From NCBI RefSeq assembly GCF_001005725.1, contig NZ_LBIC01000014.1:1-64000 (forward strand): a DNA stretch of 64,000 nucleotides, written 5' to 3'. A model generated the notes under the pieces. The model made no database searches, was not told the origin of the DNA, and saw nothing but the letters and a program-made list of their open reading frames with translations. This DNA is from Sphingobium chungbukense. Its GTDB lineage: Bacteria > Pseudomonadota > Alphaproteobacteria > Sphingomonadales > Sphingomonadaceae. Every line of letters begins with the position of its first letter. Within the stretch, counting starts at the first letter, position 1. A program made the position numbers and the translations under genes. Positions 34,384 to 43,167 of the stretch are shown piece by piece.

Positions 34384-35568
34384 CTAGAATGCGGCAATGC
34401 CAGTGAGTGCTCGACCAAGGATGAGCGCGTGTACATCGTGCGCGCCTTCATAGGTGTTGACGGTTTCCAGATTCACCATGTGCCGCATGACTTGATATTC
34501 ATCGCTGATGCCATTACCGCCGTGCATGTCTCGGGCATGGCGCGCAATATCAAGCGATTTTCCGACATTGTTACGCTTGACGAGAGAGACCATCTCCGGC
34601 GCGAACCTGCCTTCGTCCATTAGGCGGCCGACACGCAATGAGGCTTGCAACCCTAGCGCAATGTCCGTTTGCATATCGGCGAGCTTCTTTTGATAAAGTT
34701 GGTTGGCGGCAAGCGGCTTTCCAAACTGGTGCCGATCAAGTCCATATTGGCGGGCTGCGTGCATGCAATATTCCGCGGCGCCGAGCGCTCCCCAACTGAT
34801 CCCATAGCGTGCGCGGTTTAGGCAATCGAAGGGGCCCTTGAGACCCTGGACCCCGGGGAGCAAGGCTTCTTCGTCAACCTCAACCTCGTCCATCAAGATC
34901 ATGCCGGTGGTCGAGGCACGCAGGCTGAGCTTGCCCTTGATCTTGGGAGCGGAAAGCCCCTTCAGGCCCTTTTCAAGCACGAAGCCGCAAATGGCCCCAT
35001 CATGTGCTTCGCTCTTTGCCCAGACAACAAAGACGTCGGCGAAAGGAGCATTCGAAATCCATGTTTTTATGCCGGAAAGGACATAGCCACCATCAATCCT
35101 CTTCGCGATTGTGCGCATGCCCGCAGGATCAGATCCCGCATCAGGTTCTGTCAGGCCGAAGCAGCCGATCAGCGAGCCTGCGGCTAGGCCAGGCAGATAT
35201 TTAAACCGCTGTTCTTCCGAGCCGAAAGCAAAAATCGGATACATGACGAGCGAGCTTTGCACCGATGCCATTGACCGATAGCCCGAATCCACGCGCTCAA
35301 TCTCACGCGCGATCAGGCCGTAGGAGACATAGCCAGCTCCAGCACCGCCATAAGACTGTGGGATCGTCGCTCCAAGCAAGCCGGCTTGTCCCATGAGTGG
35401 AAACAACTCTGCTGCATCCAGCTCTTCGCGGAAGGCATTGATGACCCGGGGCTGAAGTTCCCCTTGCGCGAAGCCATGAGCCGCATCACGCACCATTCGT
35501 TCTTCTTCAGTCAGTTGATCGTCAAAGTTGAAGGGATCGCTCCAATTAAAGCGTGCCATTTCAGTCAT
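34384..35568 (-). CDS. gcdH: Glutaryl-CoA dehydrogenase
   Basis: This 394-residue enzyme is a close match to GcdH by eye: [13 protein letters not shown], the stretch around [41 protein letters not shown] with the catalytic Glu, and end [14 protein letters not shown]. It oxidises and decarboxylates glutaryl-CoA to crotonyl-CoA. Starts at 35568 or 35559 are both possible. It converges on the beta-oxidation operon with 94 nt between the stops and may drain a glutaryl-CoA product of it. Confidence 0.93.
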   Translation of the reverse strand: MTEMARFNWSDPFNFDDQLTEEERMVRDAAHGFAQGELQPRVINAFREELDAAELFPLMGQAGLLGATIPQSYGGAGAGYVSYGLIAREIERVDSGYRSMASVQSSLVMYPIFAFGSEEQRFKYLPGLAAGSLIGCFGLTEPDAGSDPAGMRTIAKRIDGGYVLSGIKTWISNAPFADVFVVWAKSEAHDGAICGFVLEKGLKGLSAPKIKGKLSLRASTTGMILMDEVEVDEEALLPGVQGLKGPFDCLNRARYGISWGALGAAEYCMHAARQYGLDRHQFGKPLAANQLYQKKLADMQTDIALGLQASLRVGRLMDEGRFAPEMVSLVKRNNVGKSLDIARHARDMHGGNGISDEYQVMRHMVNLETVNTYEGAHDVHALILGRALTGIAAF

Positions 35569-35986
35569 ACATTCAGCTCGTCATATAATGAAATTAAGTT
35601 CATATCCCGTAATGGCGAGGAGTTCTTCAACCGTTACCGCGAGTTTTGTGATTTGGGCGATAAGACTGAAAGTGAAACAATCCACGCAAATACCCGCATG
35701 CGGTTGTAGCGAGCTGAAATTCCCAGGAAGGCTACGCTGCCGAGCACAAGGCCAACCGGGCCAGCGAGGAAAGCTGGACCGAAAGCGCTTTTGTGGTGCG
35801 GCGAGCGGAACCAGACAACAGCGTAACTAAGCGATCACTTGTGTACCGTAGCTATCGATAATGACGACTATCAAACACAAGGTGCGTGCTCACCAAAGCA
35901 ACCAGCTATCCGCATACTCCGTTGGCACCCTAGCAATTTCAGCCTTACGAACCCTGTCGACCTTTTCCGCCCAGCTTGATTTGACC
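35569..35986. other. Intergenic region with a short unresolved frame
   Basis: The gcdH promoter should lie here, upstream of 35568, and the end of the cytochrome operon at the other side. On the plus strand 35718-35861 a 47-codon stretch reads protein-like (ASEESWTESAFVVRRAEPD) and ends in TAA, but a TGA precedes it and no start is in frame. It may be the tail of a lost gene. Nothing else is recognisable. Confidence 0.4.
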
Positions 35987-36352
35987 TCAAAGTGCCTTGT
36001 TTTTGGCGGGTTCGGCCTTTGCGGGGGGAAGCTTCTGCGCCACGATGTGATCGTAGATCTGCTTGATCTCCGCGTCCGACAATTCGGTCGGTCGGAACGG
36101 CGGCATTTCGATCAGGCCCTGGCGAACGACCGAATGTAGGTAATCGTAATCTAAGTCCTTGCGACCGATGAGCGAAGGCACCGGAGCACCTTTTTCGGCC
36201 AGCAGCATGGTGCCACCGTGGCCCGGGCCGGGGTTGTGGCAACCTGCGCAGTAACGCTCATAATTCTCCGCACCGTCCACCACTGATTCGCCTTGTGCGG
36301 ACGAACAGGCAGCAAGTGCAGCGAAAAGCGAAAGGGCGAGGAACTTATTCAT
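35987..36352 (-). CDS. Lipoprotein cytochrome c, PchC-like
   Basis: This 121-residue protein has a lipoprotein signal (lipobox ALAAC, Cys16), heme motif CAGCH (C35-H39) and likely axial Met83 in EMPPFRPTELSD. It resembles the small cytochrome c partner that takes electrons from p-cresol-methylhydroxylase-type flavoproteins, here anchored to a membrane in the periplasm. GAGGTAAA precedes ATG 36352. It ends the operon, 31 nt after the second flavoprotein. Confidence 0.85.
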   Translation of the reverse strand: MNKFLALSLFAALAACSSAQGESVVDGAENYERYCAGCHNPGPGHGGTMLLAEKGAPVPSLIGRKDLDYDYLHSVVRQGLIEMPPFRPTELSDAEIKQIYDHIVAQKLPPAKAEPAKNKAL

Positions 36353-36383
36353 TTTACCTCCGCAGGCATGGCGACGCATCGGC

Positions 36384-37850
36384 TCAGACCGAGGCAAAGA
36401 TCGAGTTGGGATCAAGCGCCTGCTTGACCCGCGCATGCAGGGCCGAGCGGCCACCCTTTTCATAGGTCTTGGCAACCGCCGCCCCCAGCCCGGGGTCGGT
36501 CAGGATCTGGCCGAAGCCGGCCTCGGCCTGCGCGGCGATCAGGGCTTCGGCGCAGGTCTTGGCCCGTACCGCATCCTCGCCCTTCCCGGCGGCATGGGGC
36601 AGCACCTGGCGATGGTTGGCCGAACGCCAGATCGCGGTGGTTTCGCCAACGAAGTCGAAGCCGTTTTTGGCACAGATATCGCGCGACAGTTCATAGAGCT
36701 TGACGGCTTCCTCGCCATCCACAGGGCTGACCGGGTTGACCGTAAGCGCCATGTCGCCGCTCCAGCCTGCTGTCCTGGCCGGGGGATCGGCCACCACACC
36801 GGTCATAGTGCCCATCCGCCAGGCCCACAGCTTGGGATCGATGCCCTTGCCATCGGTAATCACCCTTGCGCCGCTGATCGACGAGAACGCGCCCTTGACC
36901 ATGTCCCACAGGATCGCGACGTTGCCGGGCAGGCCATAGAGCGAGCCGTAAAGGTTCCAGTAGCCTAGTCCGAGCACCTCACCAGCGGCCTTGACCGCGC
37001 TTGCCGCCATCGGCCCCTGGCCCTCAAAATCGGCGCGGCGCTTGCCGAGCAGGGCCGCTTCGTGGAGCGCATTGCCCACCGCGACGCCATTGGCCACCAC
37101 CATGTTGAGCTTGAGCGGCCCGAGCACGTCCAACAACGCGCCCAGATCGTCCTCCTTGGGGACCGAGACCATGAAGGTCTGGTGCGCCGGGGGCTGCGGC
37201 ATCATCCACATGCCCACCTTGGTCACCACCCCGAAATCGGACTGGGTGAACAGGCCATCGACCCAAGGGCCATAGCCGAACTTGAACAGCTGCCAGCAGG
37301 TGCTCTTGGGCATGGCGCCCATGCCGGTGCGCACCATCTTGCCATCAGCCAGCATGACCTCGAGCCCGCACTGCATCAGGAAATGATCGGAATAGGGGGT
37401 GTAGCCGGGGCGGCGGTTGATGAAACTGGCGGCCACGCTTTCATCGGGATTGCCGGGAAAGTCGACCCACAACTTAATTCCCTTTTCCTTGATGTGGGCA
37501 TCGAGCTGGCGGAAGGTGACGCCCGGTTCGACAAGGCAGGTGGCCAGTTCGTCATTGACCTCGAGGACCTTGTTCATCTTCTGCAGGTCAAGCACGATCA
37601 CCTTGTCCTGTACGGCTTTTTCAAGTCCGTAGGCGCCGTTGCAGACCGTCTGGACCACACCGCCGCTGGTGCGCGCAGCTTCCAGCACCTTGGCGAGCTG
37701 GGCTTCATCGGCCGGAAGCACCACGCCTGCCGGTGCCATCCCTGGGACAGCATAGCGGGCCAGGGTCTGCGGGCTGGTATCGACGGCGGCCTTGCCGAGT
37801 GCCTGGGCGAGGGTGCCGAGCGTGGCCGTCTGGCGGGCTTGATCGATCAT
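36384..37850 (-). CDS. Diverged VAO/PCMH-family flavoprotein paralogue
   Basis: This 488-residue protein of the vanillyl-alcohol-oxidase / p-cresol-methylhydroxylase fold keeps an FAD-domain core (VLDLQKMNKVLEVND, CLVEPGVTFRQLD) and GYTPYSDHFLMQCGLEVM. Aligned with the paralogue at 41004-42599, the flavin-linking His384 is Ala368 and the phenol-binding Tyr465-Arg466 pair is Ile449-Leu450. The N-terminus is also shorter. It may bind FAD non-covalently, act on another substrate, or serve as a partner subunit. Start ATG 37850 lies 13 nt after the small decarboxylase subunit gene. Confidence 0.82.
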   Translation of the reverse strand: MIDQARQTATLGTLAQALGKAAVDTSPQTLARYAVPGMAPAGVVLPADEAQLAKVLEAARTSGGVVQTVCNGAYGLEKAVQDKVIVLDLQKMNKVLEVNDELATCLVEPGVTFRQLDAHIKEKGIKLWVDFPGNPDESVAASFINRRPGYTPYSDHFLMQCGLEVMLADGKMVRTGMGAMPKSTCWQLFKFGYGPWVDGLFTQSDFGVVTKVGMWMMPQPPAHQTFMVSVPKEDDLGALLDVLGPLKLNMVVANGVAVGNALHEAALLGKRRADFEGQGPMAASAVKAAGEVLGLGYWNLYGSLYGLPGNVAILWDMVKGAFSSISGARVITDGKGIDPKLWAWRMGTMTGVVADPPARTAGWSGDMALTVNPVSPVDGEEAVKLYELSRDICAKNGFDFVGETTAIWRSANHRQVLPHAAGKGEDAVRAKTCAEALIAAQAEAGFGQILTDPGLGAAVAKTYEKGGRSALHARVKQALDPNSIFASV

Positions 37851-37863
37851 GGCGTTGGGAGCC

Positions 37864-38088
37864 TTATTGCTGGAGAATCTTGGGATAACGCTGGAGATCG
37901 CCGGCATCGACGGCGAAATCGGCCGAGCGCACAGCCGGGTCGATAGCGCGGGCCGGTTCGCTGTCGCGCCAGGAAAAGTTGCAGGTCGGGCAGCGCAGGA
38001 TCGTCCACACGACCGCGCCGTCCTGCCTGCCCTGATGATCGGTGACAGCGCCGCTCGATTTGCAGCGCCCGCAGACGGTGGTGGTCAT
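37864..38088 (-). CDS. vdcD: Small zinc-ribbon subunit of hydroxyarylate decarboxylase (VdcD-like)
   Basis: This 74-residue protein has four cysteines (C6, C9, C33, C36) in a zinc-ribbon arrangement, and VVWTILRCPTCNFSWRDSEP matches the VdcD/BsdD/ShdD subunit D pattern. This subunit accompanies the UbiD-type catalytic subunit in non-oxidative vanillate or 4-hydroxybenzoate decarboxylases; its exact role is unclear. Its start overlaps the UbiD stop (ATGA). Confidence 0.88.
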   Translation of the reverse strand: MTTTVCGRCKSSGAVTDHQGRQDGAVVWTILRCPTCNFSWRDSEPARAIDPAVRSADFAVDAGDLQRYPKILQQ

Positions 38089-39545
38089 GACAGGGCTCCC
38101 AGCTGCATTTCGCGGATCCGCTTGCTCAGGGCGTCGATCTCGTCCCCGGTCGGCGGGGTGACAAGGTGCGCTTCACCCACCGGATCGGGCGGGAGATAGC
38201 TGGTCGCGTCGATGATCAGGCGGTGCCCCTTGCCCGGGACCACTGCCGAAGGATCGATCGGCACGGCAGGCATGTTGGGCAGCACGATGATATCGTCCGC
38301 ACGGGTGCGGGTCGAAAGCGCCCACATCACCTGGTTGAGATCGAACGGATCGACATCGGCATCGACCATAATCAGGTTCTTGAGGTACATCACGCCGTGC
38401 GGCGTGCTCAGCGCGCGCAGCGCGACCGTCTTGGCAAAGCCGGCCATGCGGTTCTTGACCGAGATGATCCCGGTCAGTCCGTGCTGGTAAAGCGCGTTGA
38501 CCGCGGTGACTTCGGGGAAGCTCTGGCGCAGCTGGGCATAGATCGGGGCGGAGGTGTGCAGGCCGATCAGCGTATCGTGCTCGGTCCAGCCGCGCCCGAT
38601 GTAAATGTTCTCGAAGATCGGATCGCGCCGGTGCGACACCGCCGTGACCTTGAAGATCGGCGCCTTGCGCACGCCGCTGTAGGAACCGGGGAATTCGCCG
38701 AACGGCCCTTCCAGCTCGCGTTCACCCAGTTGCAGTTCGGCCTCTATCACGATTTCGCTGTCGGCCAGGATGTCGATCCCGTTGCCCGATTTGGTCAGCC
38801 GGATTGGCGCGCCCATCATCGCCGAGGCATAGGAATATTCCGATTCCTCGTAGCCGATCGGGGTGGCAGCAAACACCGCAAGGCCGGGATGATTACCCAG
38901 CATGACCGCAATCTTTAGCGGAACGCCTTCCCGTTCGGCCGCCATGATCTGACGTCCCATGTCGTGGGAGGGGATCGTCATCAGGGTGAAGCTGTCCGGC
39001 CCTTGGATCTGCAGGCGATAGATGCCGACATTCTGCTTGCCGAAATTGTCTGGATCGAGCGGATCGCGCGAGGCGACCGAGGCCTTGCCGATGTAGAACC
39101 CGCCATCATATTCGTTGATCCGATAGACCGGCAGGACATCGTAAAGGTTGATGTCCTGTTCGATCCGGCATTCGTGCACCGGGGCCTGGGCTTCTGGGAC
39201 AAAGCTGATTTGCGCTTCCTGATCGCCCCAGCGGCCGGCGATCTCGAAGAAAAGCTCGCGGATGGTCGTGCCTTTAGGTCGGCCCAGCAGCAGGGCGATA
39301 TTGTCCCACGAACCATGGACGCCCACCGCCAAGCGCTTGCCGGGGTAACCGGTGATATTGTCGAATACGATCGCCGGCGCGCCGTTGGCATCGCGCGATG
39401 CGGCGACGGCTATGTTGCGCACGCCGGGTTCGGGCATCACCGCATCGCTCCAGGTGATCGCCTGGCCGGCATCCTCGAGCAGTTCGAGGAAGTCGCGCAG
39501 CGACGAGATCGAGCGGGCGCGGTTAGGGAGATCGTTCATGGTCAT
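38085..39545 (-). CDS. vdcC: UbiD-family hydroxyarylate decarboxylase, catalytic subunit
   Basis: This 486-residue UbiD-fold enzyme uses prenylated FMN. The catalytic set is visible as R177 in VGIYRLQ and E279/E284 in ELEGPFGEFPG. The presence of subunits B (UbiX, 43168-43782) and D (37864-38088) in the same operon identifies a VdcBCD/ShdBCD-type complex that decarboxylates vanillate, 4-hydroxybenzoate or protocatechuate without oxygen; the reaction is reversible. It follows the aldehyde dehydrogenase by 13 nt, which should supply the acid. Confidence 0.9.
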   Translation of the reverse strand: MTMNDLPNRARSISSLRDFLELLEDAGQAITWSDAVMPEPGVRNIAVAASRDANGAPAIVFDNITGYPGKRLAVGVHGSWDNIALLLGRPKGTTIRELFFEIAGRWGDQEAQISFVPEAQAPVHECRIEQDINLYDVLPVYRINEYDGGFYIGKASVASRDPLDPDNFGKQNVGIYRLQIQGPDSFTLMTIPSHDMGRQIMAAEREGVPLKIAVMLGNHPGLAVFAATPIGYEESEYSYASAMMGAPIRLTKSGNGIDILADSEIVIEAELQLGERELEGPFGEFPGSYSGVRKAPIFKVTAVSHRRDPIFENIYIGRGWTEHDTLIGLHTSAPIYAQLRQSFPEVTAVNALYQHGLTGIISVKNRMAGFAKTVALRALSTPHGVMYLKNLIMVDADVDPFDLNQVMWALSTRTRADDIIVLPNMPAVPIDPSAVVPGKGHRLIIDATSYLPPDPVGEAHLVTPPTGDEIDALSKRIREMQLGALS

Positions 39546-39558
39546 TCGTTCCCGCCTG

Positions 39559-40998
39559 TCAGTGTCCGCCCTCAGTCGCCGACTGGATCGTGACCCATTT
39601 CCATTCGGTCATGATCTCGAGATCGGCTTCGGTCCCTTCGCGCCCGAAACCTGACGCTTTGGTTCCGCCGAACGGGACGTGGGGCTCGTCGTGAAGGGTC
39701 GGCGCGTTGATGTGGACCATCCCCGCTTCGGCACGTTGGGCAAAGGCCAGAGCCTTGTCGAGATCGCGGGTGAAGATCGACGCGCTGAGGCCGTATTCGG
39801 TGTTGTTGGCGAGTTCGAGCACTTCCTCAAGTGTGTTGAACGGAAAGAGCGAGGTGACCGGGCCGAAGGTCTCTTCCTCGAACACGGTCATTTCGGCTGT
39901 AACGCCGCGCAGTACCGTCGCTGAGCATACGTTTCCGTTCCACTCAGCACCGGCTAGCAGTTCTGCGCCCTTGGACCGGGCATCGTCGATGTGGCGGCAG
40001 ACCCGGTCGCGCTGGCGTTCGGAAATTATCGGGCCCAGCATGGTGGTAGGATCGCGCAGGTCGCCGCTCTTGGCGCGGCCTGTCGCGGCGGCGAAGGCCT
40101 TGGCGAACTGGTCGAAGATCGACTGTTCCACATAGATCCGCGAAGCCCCCATGCAGACCTGGCCCTGGTACATGAAGATGCTGAACAGCGCGGCGTTGAC
40201 CGCCTTGTCCAGATCGGCATCGGCGCAGATCACCAGCGGGCTCTTGCCGCCCAGCTCCAGCGTGTACTTCTTGAGGTTGCGGGCCGCGATTTCGGCGATG
40301 TGCTTGCCGACGCGCGAGGACCCGGTGAAGGTTATCGATGCGACCTTGGGATGGCCGGTCAGCACGTCGCCGATCTCCGCGCCATTGCCGTAGACCACGT
40401 TGAACAAGCCGTCGGGAACGCCGGCCTCCTTCCACAATTTAGCGAGCAGATCGGCGATCATTGGCGCGGCTTCCGAGGGTAGCAGCACGAAGGCGTTGCC
40501 TGTGGCCAGGGCCATGGCCGACTGTTTGATCCCCTTGATCAGCGGCACGTTGAACGGGGTAATCCCGGCGACCACACCGACCGGCTGGCGCAGGCTCATG
40601 CTGAACCGCCCAGGGGTGTCCGAAGGGATCGTTTCCCCCCGAATCCGGCGCGGCACGCCGATCGCCGCGCGCAGGAAGCTGACCGCGAAGCGGGTTTCGA
40701 ACCCGGCCTTGGCGATCGGCGAACCGATTTCGTCGACCAGCACGTCGGCGAATTTGGCGGTATCGCGCTCCATGATTTCGGCGGCTTTCGCGATCCACCC
40801 TTCGCGCACTGCGGCGGGCAGATCGCGATGCTGGAGATAGGCCTGATGCGCGTTCTCCACGGCGCGGTTCACGTCTTCCGCGGTGCCGGCGGGGACCCGG
40901 GAATAGACCGAATCGTCGACCGGGTTGAGATCGTCGAAATAGGCCCCGCCCGTTGCAGCCACGGCGGTGCCGCCAATCCAGTGCTCAATTTGCGTCAT
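39559..40998 (-). CDS. Aromatic aldehyde dehydrogenase
   Basis: This 479-residue NAD(P)-dependent aldehyde dehydrogenase has ITPFNVPL, general base in LELGGKSPLV and nucleophile in GQVCMGASR, followed by EETFGPV. It resembles vanillin/benzaldehyde dehydrogenases. ATG 40998 is preferred; the open frame extends upstream inside the flavoprotein gene. Lying between the flavoprotein and UbiD genes, it fits oxidation of a 4-hydroxybenzaldehyde to its acid. Confidence 0.9.
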   Translation of the reverse strand: MTQIEHWIGGTAVAATGGAYFDDLNPVDDSVYSRVPAGTAEDVNRAVENAHQAYLQHRDLPAAVREGWIAKAAEIMERDTAKFADVLVDEIGSPIAKAGFETRFAVSFLRAAIGVPRRIRGETIPSDTPGRFSMSLRQPVGVVAGITPFNVPLIKGIKQSAMALATGNAFVLLPSEAAPMIADLLAKLWKEAGVPDGLFNVVYGNGAEIGDVLTGHPKVASITFTGSSRVGKHIAEIAARNLKKYTLELGGKSPLVICADADLDKAVNAALFSIFMYQGQVCMGASRIYVEQSIFDQFAKAFAAATGRAKSGDLRDPTTMLGPIISERQRDRVCRHIDDARSKGAELLAGAEWNGNVCSATVLRGVTAEMTVFEEETFGPVTSLFPFNTLEEVLELANNTEYGLSASIFTRDLDKALAFAQRAEAGMVHINAPTLHDEPHVPFGGTKASGFGREGTEADLEIMTEWKWVTIQSATEGGH

Positions 40999-41003
40999 GG
41001 TCG

Positions 41004-42599
41004 TCAATCCTTGAAGTCTTTGTTCAGCCGGCCGTGTGATTGCGCTTGGTTGCGCATCGCCTGGGGCCATATCCCCTGCTTGCCGGGGGAGAGGATGCCG
41101 TTGGGGTCTAGCACGTCCTTGAGACGGTGGTGCAGGTCCCACAGCGCCCCATCGTTGTGCTTATAGGTCTTGGCGATCTGGTCCATGAAGGCGAGGTGGG
41201 TGCGGTATTCGCCGAAGCCCGCACCGGCTGCCTCGTCTACCAGCTTGCCGAACAGGTCATAGGCGCTCTTGCGCATGCCGTCGTCGGCGCGATCGTACAT
41301 GATCATCAGGATGTGGTGCATGTCGCGCCAGCCGACCAGGAATTCGCCGATATAGTCGAACCCGAAATCGTGGCAGCGTTGCTTGATCAAGTTGTATTGG
41401 CTCAGCGCTTCCTTGCCGTCGGGTGCCGAGATTGGCGAAAAGTTGATGTGCCCGCCGCCGCCGATCCAGTTCATGATGCTGAACTCGGTCATGTTGGGTT
41501 CACCGCGCATCAGCTGGACGCGATAGTCCCAGGCGGGGTCGTTCTCGCGGTCAAGGTGCAGTTTGGCACCCGGAATGCTCATCATCGCTGCCTCGACGAG
41601 CTTCCAGTTGTTCTCGATGATCGGTGGCGGGCCATAGAGCGCTGCGTAGAAGTTCCACATGCCTAACCCATGATCCGACGCGATCTTTTTGCGGATCGAA
41701 TCCGGGATAGGGCCCTTGCCGTCGAAGTAATGGCGACGCGTGGTCTTGGCGGACACTTCCCACAACAGATCGACCGCCACAGCGGCGTTCGGGATAACCT
41801 GGTTGATTTTCAGCGGCAGCACCGCATCGAAGATTGCGGCAAGGTCTTCCTCGCGCTCGTAAGTGATCATGAACGGCTTGTAGCCCGGCGGTTCGGGCAT
41901 CAACCAGATACCCATCTTGGTCACAATGCCGAAATTGGACTGGGTGAACATGCCATCAAAATGCGGACCGGCGGCATGCTTGGTGGATTGCCAATGCTGC
42001 GACCCCTCGATCGCGCCCTGACCGGTGCGGACGACCTTACCGTCGGCAAGGACCACTTCCATGCCGCACTGCATGACGAAGTGATCGCCGTAGGGGGTGT
42101 AACCCGCGCCATGTTCAAGCGCGTTGCCCATGACGCCGCCCCAACCTGGTGCCGCAGGATCGACCCAAAGCTTGCTGCCGATCTTGCGCAGATGGCGGTG
42201 AAGCTGAAAATAGGACACGCCTGGTTCGACCAGCGCATAGCCGTATTTCTCGTTGACTTCGAGAATGCGGTTCATCCGCTTGAGGTCGAACATGACATAA
42301 CCGGACTGGCGCGGGGCCGGGCCACCATAAGCGAAATTGCGGCCGTTGCCGAATGTCCAGATCGGCAGCTTGTAAGCGTTGAATACCTTCAGCGCCTGCT
42401 GAATCTGTTCCATGTTGGCCGGTGCCACGGCAGCCGAGGGCAGCATCTCGCCATCGGCCAGCGGTGAATAGGCGTCGCGATAGGCCGACAGCGGCAGTTC
42501 ATCGACGAAGACCCATTCCTTGCCGACGATAGCCGCTAATTCGTCCAGAGCCTTGGTAAAGGTTGCGGCGTCGACCCCTTGTGGCATGCGCGTACTCAC
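41004..42599 (-). CDS. VAO/PCMH-family 4-alkylphenol-oxidising flavoprotein
   Basis: This 531-residue protein has the FAD domain NGRNFAYGG and ALVEPGVSYFQL, the motif GYTPYGDHFVMQCGMEVV, and a C-terminus with GGGHINFSPIS and FGEYRTHLAFMDQ. His384 aligns with the flavinylated His422 of vanillyl-alcohol oxidase, and Tyr465-Arg466 with its Tyr503-Arg504 phenolate clamp. It should oxidise a para-alkylphenol or 4-hydroxybenzyl alcohol to the alcohol or aldehyde. GTG 42599 overlaps the upstream stop (GTGA) with GGGAG upstream; ATG 42587 is an alternative. Electrons may go to the operon's cytochrome c or to O2. Confidence 0.87.
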   Translation of the reverse strand: MSTRMPQGVDAATFTKALDELAAIVGKEWVFVDELPLSAYRDAYSPLADGEMLPSAAVAPANMEQIQQALKVFNAYKLPIWTFGNGRNFAYGGPAPRQSGYVMFDLKRMNRILEVNEKYGYALVEPGVSYFQLHRHLRKIGSKLWVDPAAPGWGGVMGNALEHGAGYTPYGDHFVMQCGMEVVLADGKVVRTGQGAIEGSQHWQSTKHAAGPHFDGMFTQSNFGIVTKMGIWLMPEPPGYKPFMITYEREEDLAAIFDAVLPLKINQVIPNAAVAVDLLWEVSAKTTRRHYFDGKGPIPDSIRKKIASDHGLGMWNFYAALYGPPPIIENNWKLVEAAMMSIPGAKLHLDRENDPAWDYRVQLMRGEPNMTEFSIMNWIGGGGHINFSPISAPDGKEALSQYNLIKQRCHDFGFDYIGEFLVGWRDMHHILMIMYDRADDGMRKSAYDLFGKLVDEAAGAGFGEYRTHLAFMDQIAKTYKHNDGALWDLHHRLKDVLDPNGILSPGKQGIWPQAMRNQAQSHGRLNKDFKD

Positions 42600-43165
42600 G
42601 ACTGCTGTACTCCCACTTCGAATGCCCATGAAACCAGCATGCCGGGGCTCTTGCCACCGAGGCCGCAATGTCCTGACTGGCACCGCAGTTCGGCATCCTG
42701 GCGATCGCCGACGAGCGCATCCTGCATGTGGTGGGCAAGAACGCTGGGCCAGCCGACGCTGGCCCGCGCAAGCAGCGTTGGCGCGCCGACAGTCTGGTGT
42801 TCCCAGCGCAGCTTGCGGTATTGATGGGTCCACTGCAGTAGCGGGCGGGCGCCGCCGGCCACAAGGATCTGCCCGGCGATCATCGCCGCGGGATCGGAAG
42901 TAAGGCCGACCAGCACGCCTTCAACCGCTTCAAGTTCATGCAGCAGGCCGTTGAAGCTCCGGTCGATCCGGACAACCTGCGCTGCGCGCCCCGAATTGAT
43001 AAAGGTTTCGGCAAATAGTCGACTTTCGGGAACGTGCGTCTCTTCGATGACGATGATCTTGCGCGGCCGCTGAGCAAAAGCGCTGCGGCCGATTCCCAGA
43101 CCGGCAACGACAGCACCCACGGCGCCACCGCTCACGACGGTGCGACGGCTGACATCCCACGCCAT
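42596..43165 (-). CDS. Tat-exported protein of unknown function
   Basis: This 189-residue protein starts with a Tat signal: SRRTVVSGG followed by a hydrophobic stretch ending IGRSAFAQ. The mature part (RKIIVIEETHVPESRLFAETF and later AMIAGQILVAGGARPLLQW) is not recognised. It lies between UbiX and the flavoprotein gene, like the unknown pchX in p-cresol operons as I recall them, so it may assist maturation or export of the flavocytochrome. ATG 43165 lies 2 nt after the UbiX stop. Confidence 0.7.
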   Translation of the reverse strand: MAWDVSRRTVVSGGAVGAVVAGLGIGRSAFAQRPRKIIVIEETHVPESRLFAETFINSGRAAQVVRIDRSFNGLLHELEAVEGVLVGLTSDPAAMIAGQILVAGGARPLLQWTHQYRKLRWEHQTVGAPTLLARASVGWPSVLAHHMQDALVGDRQDAELRCQSGHCGLGGKSPGMLVSWAFEVGVQQS

Positions 43166-43167
43166 TC

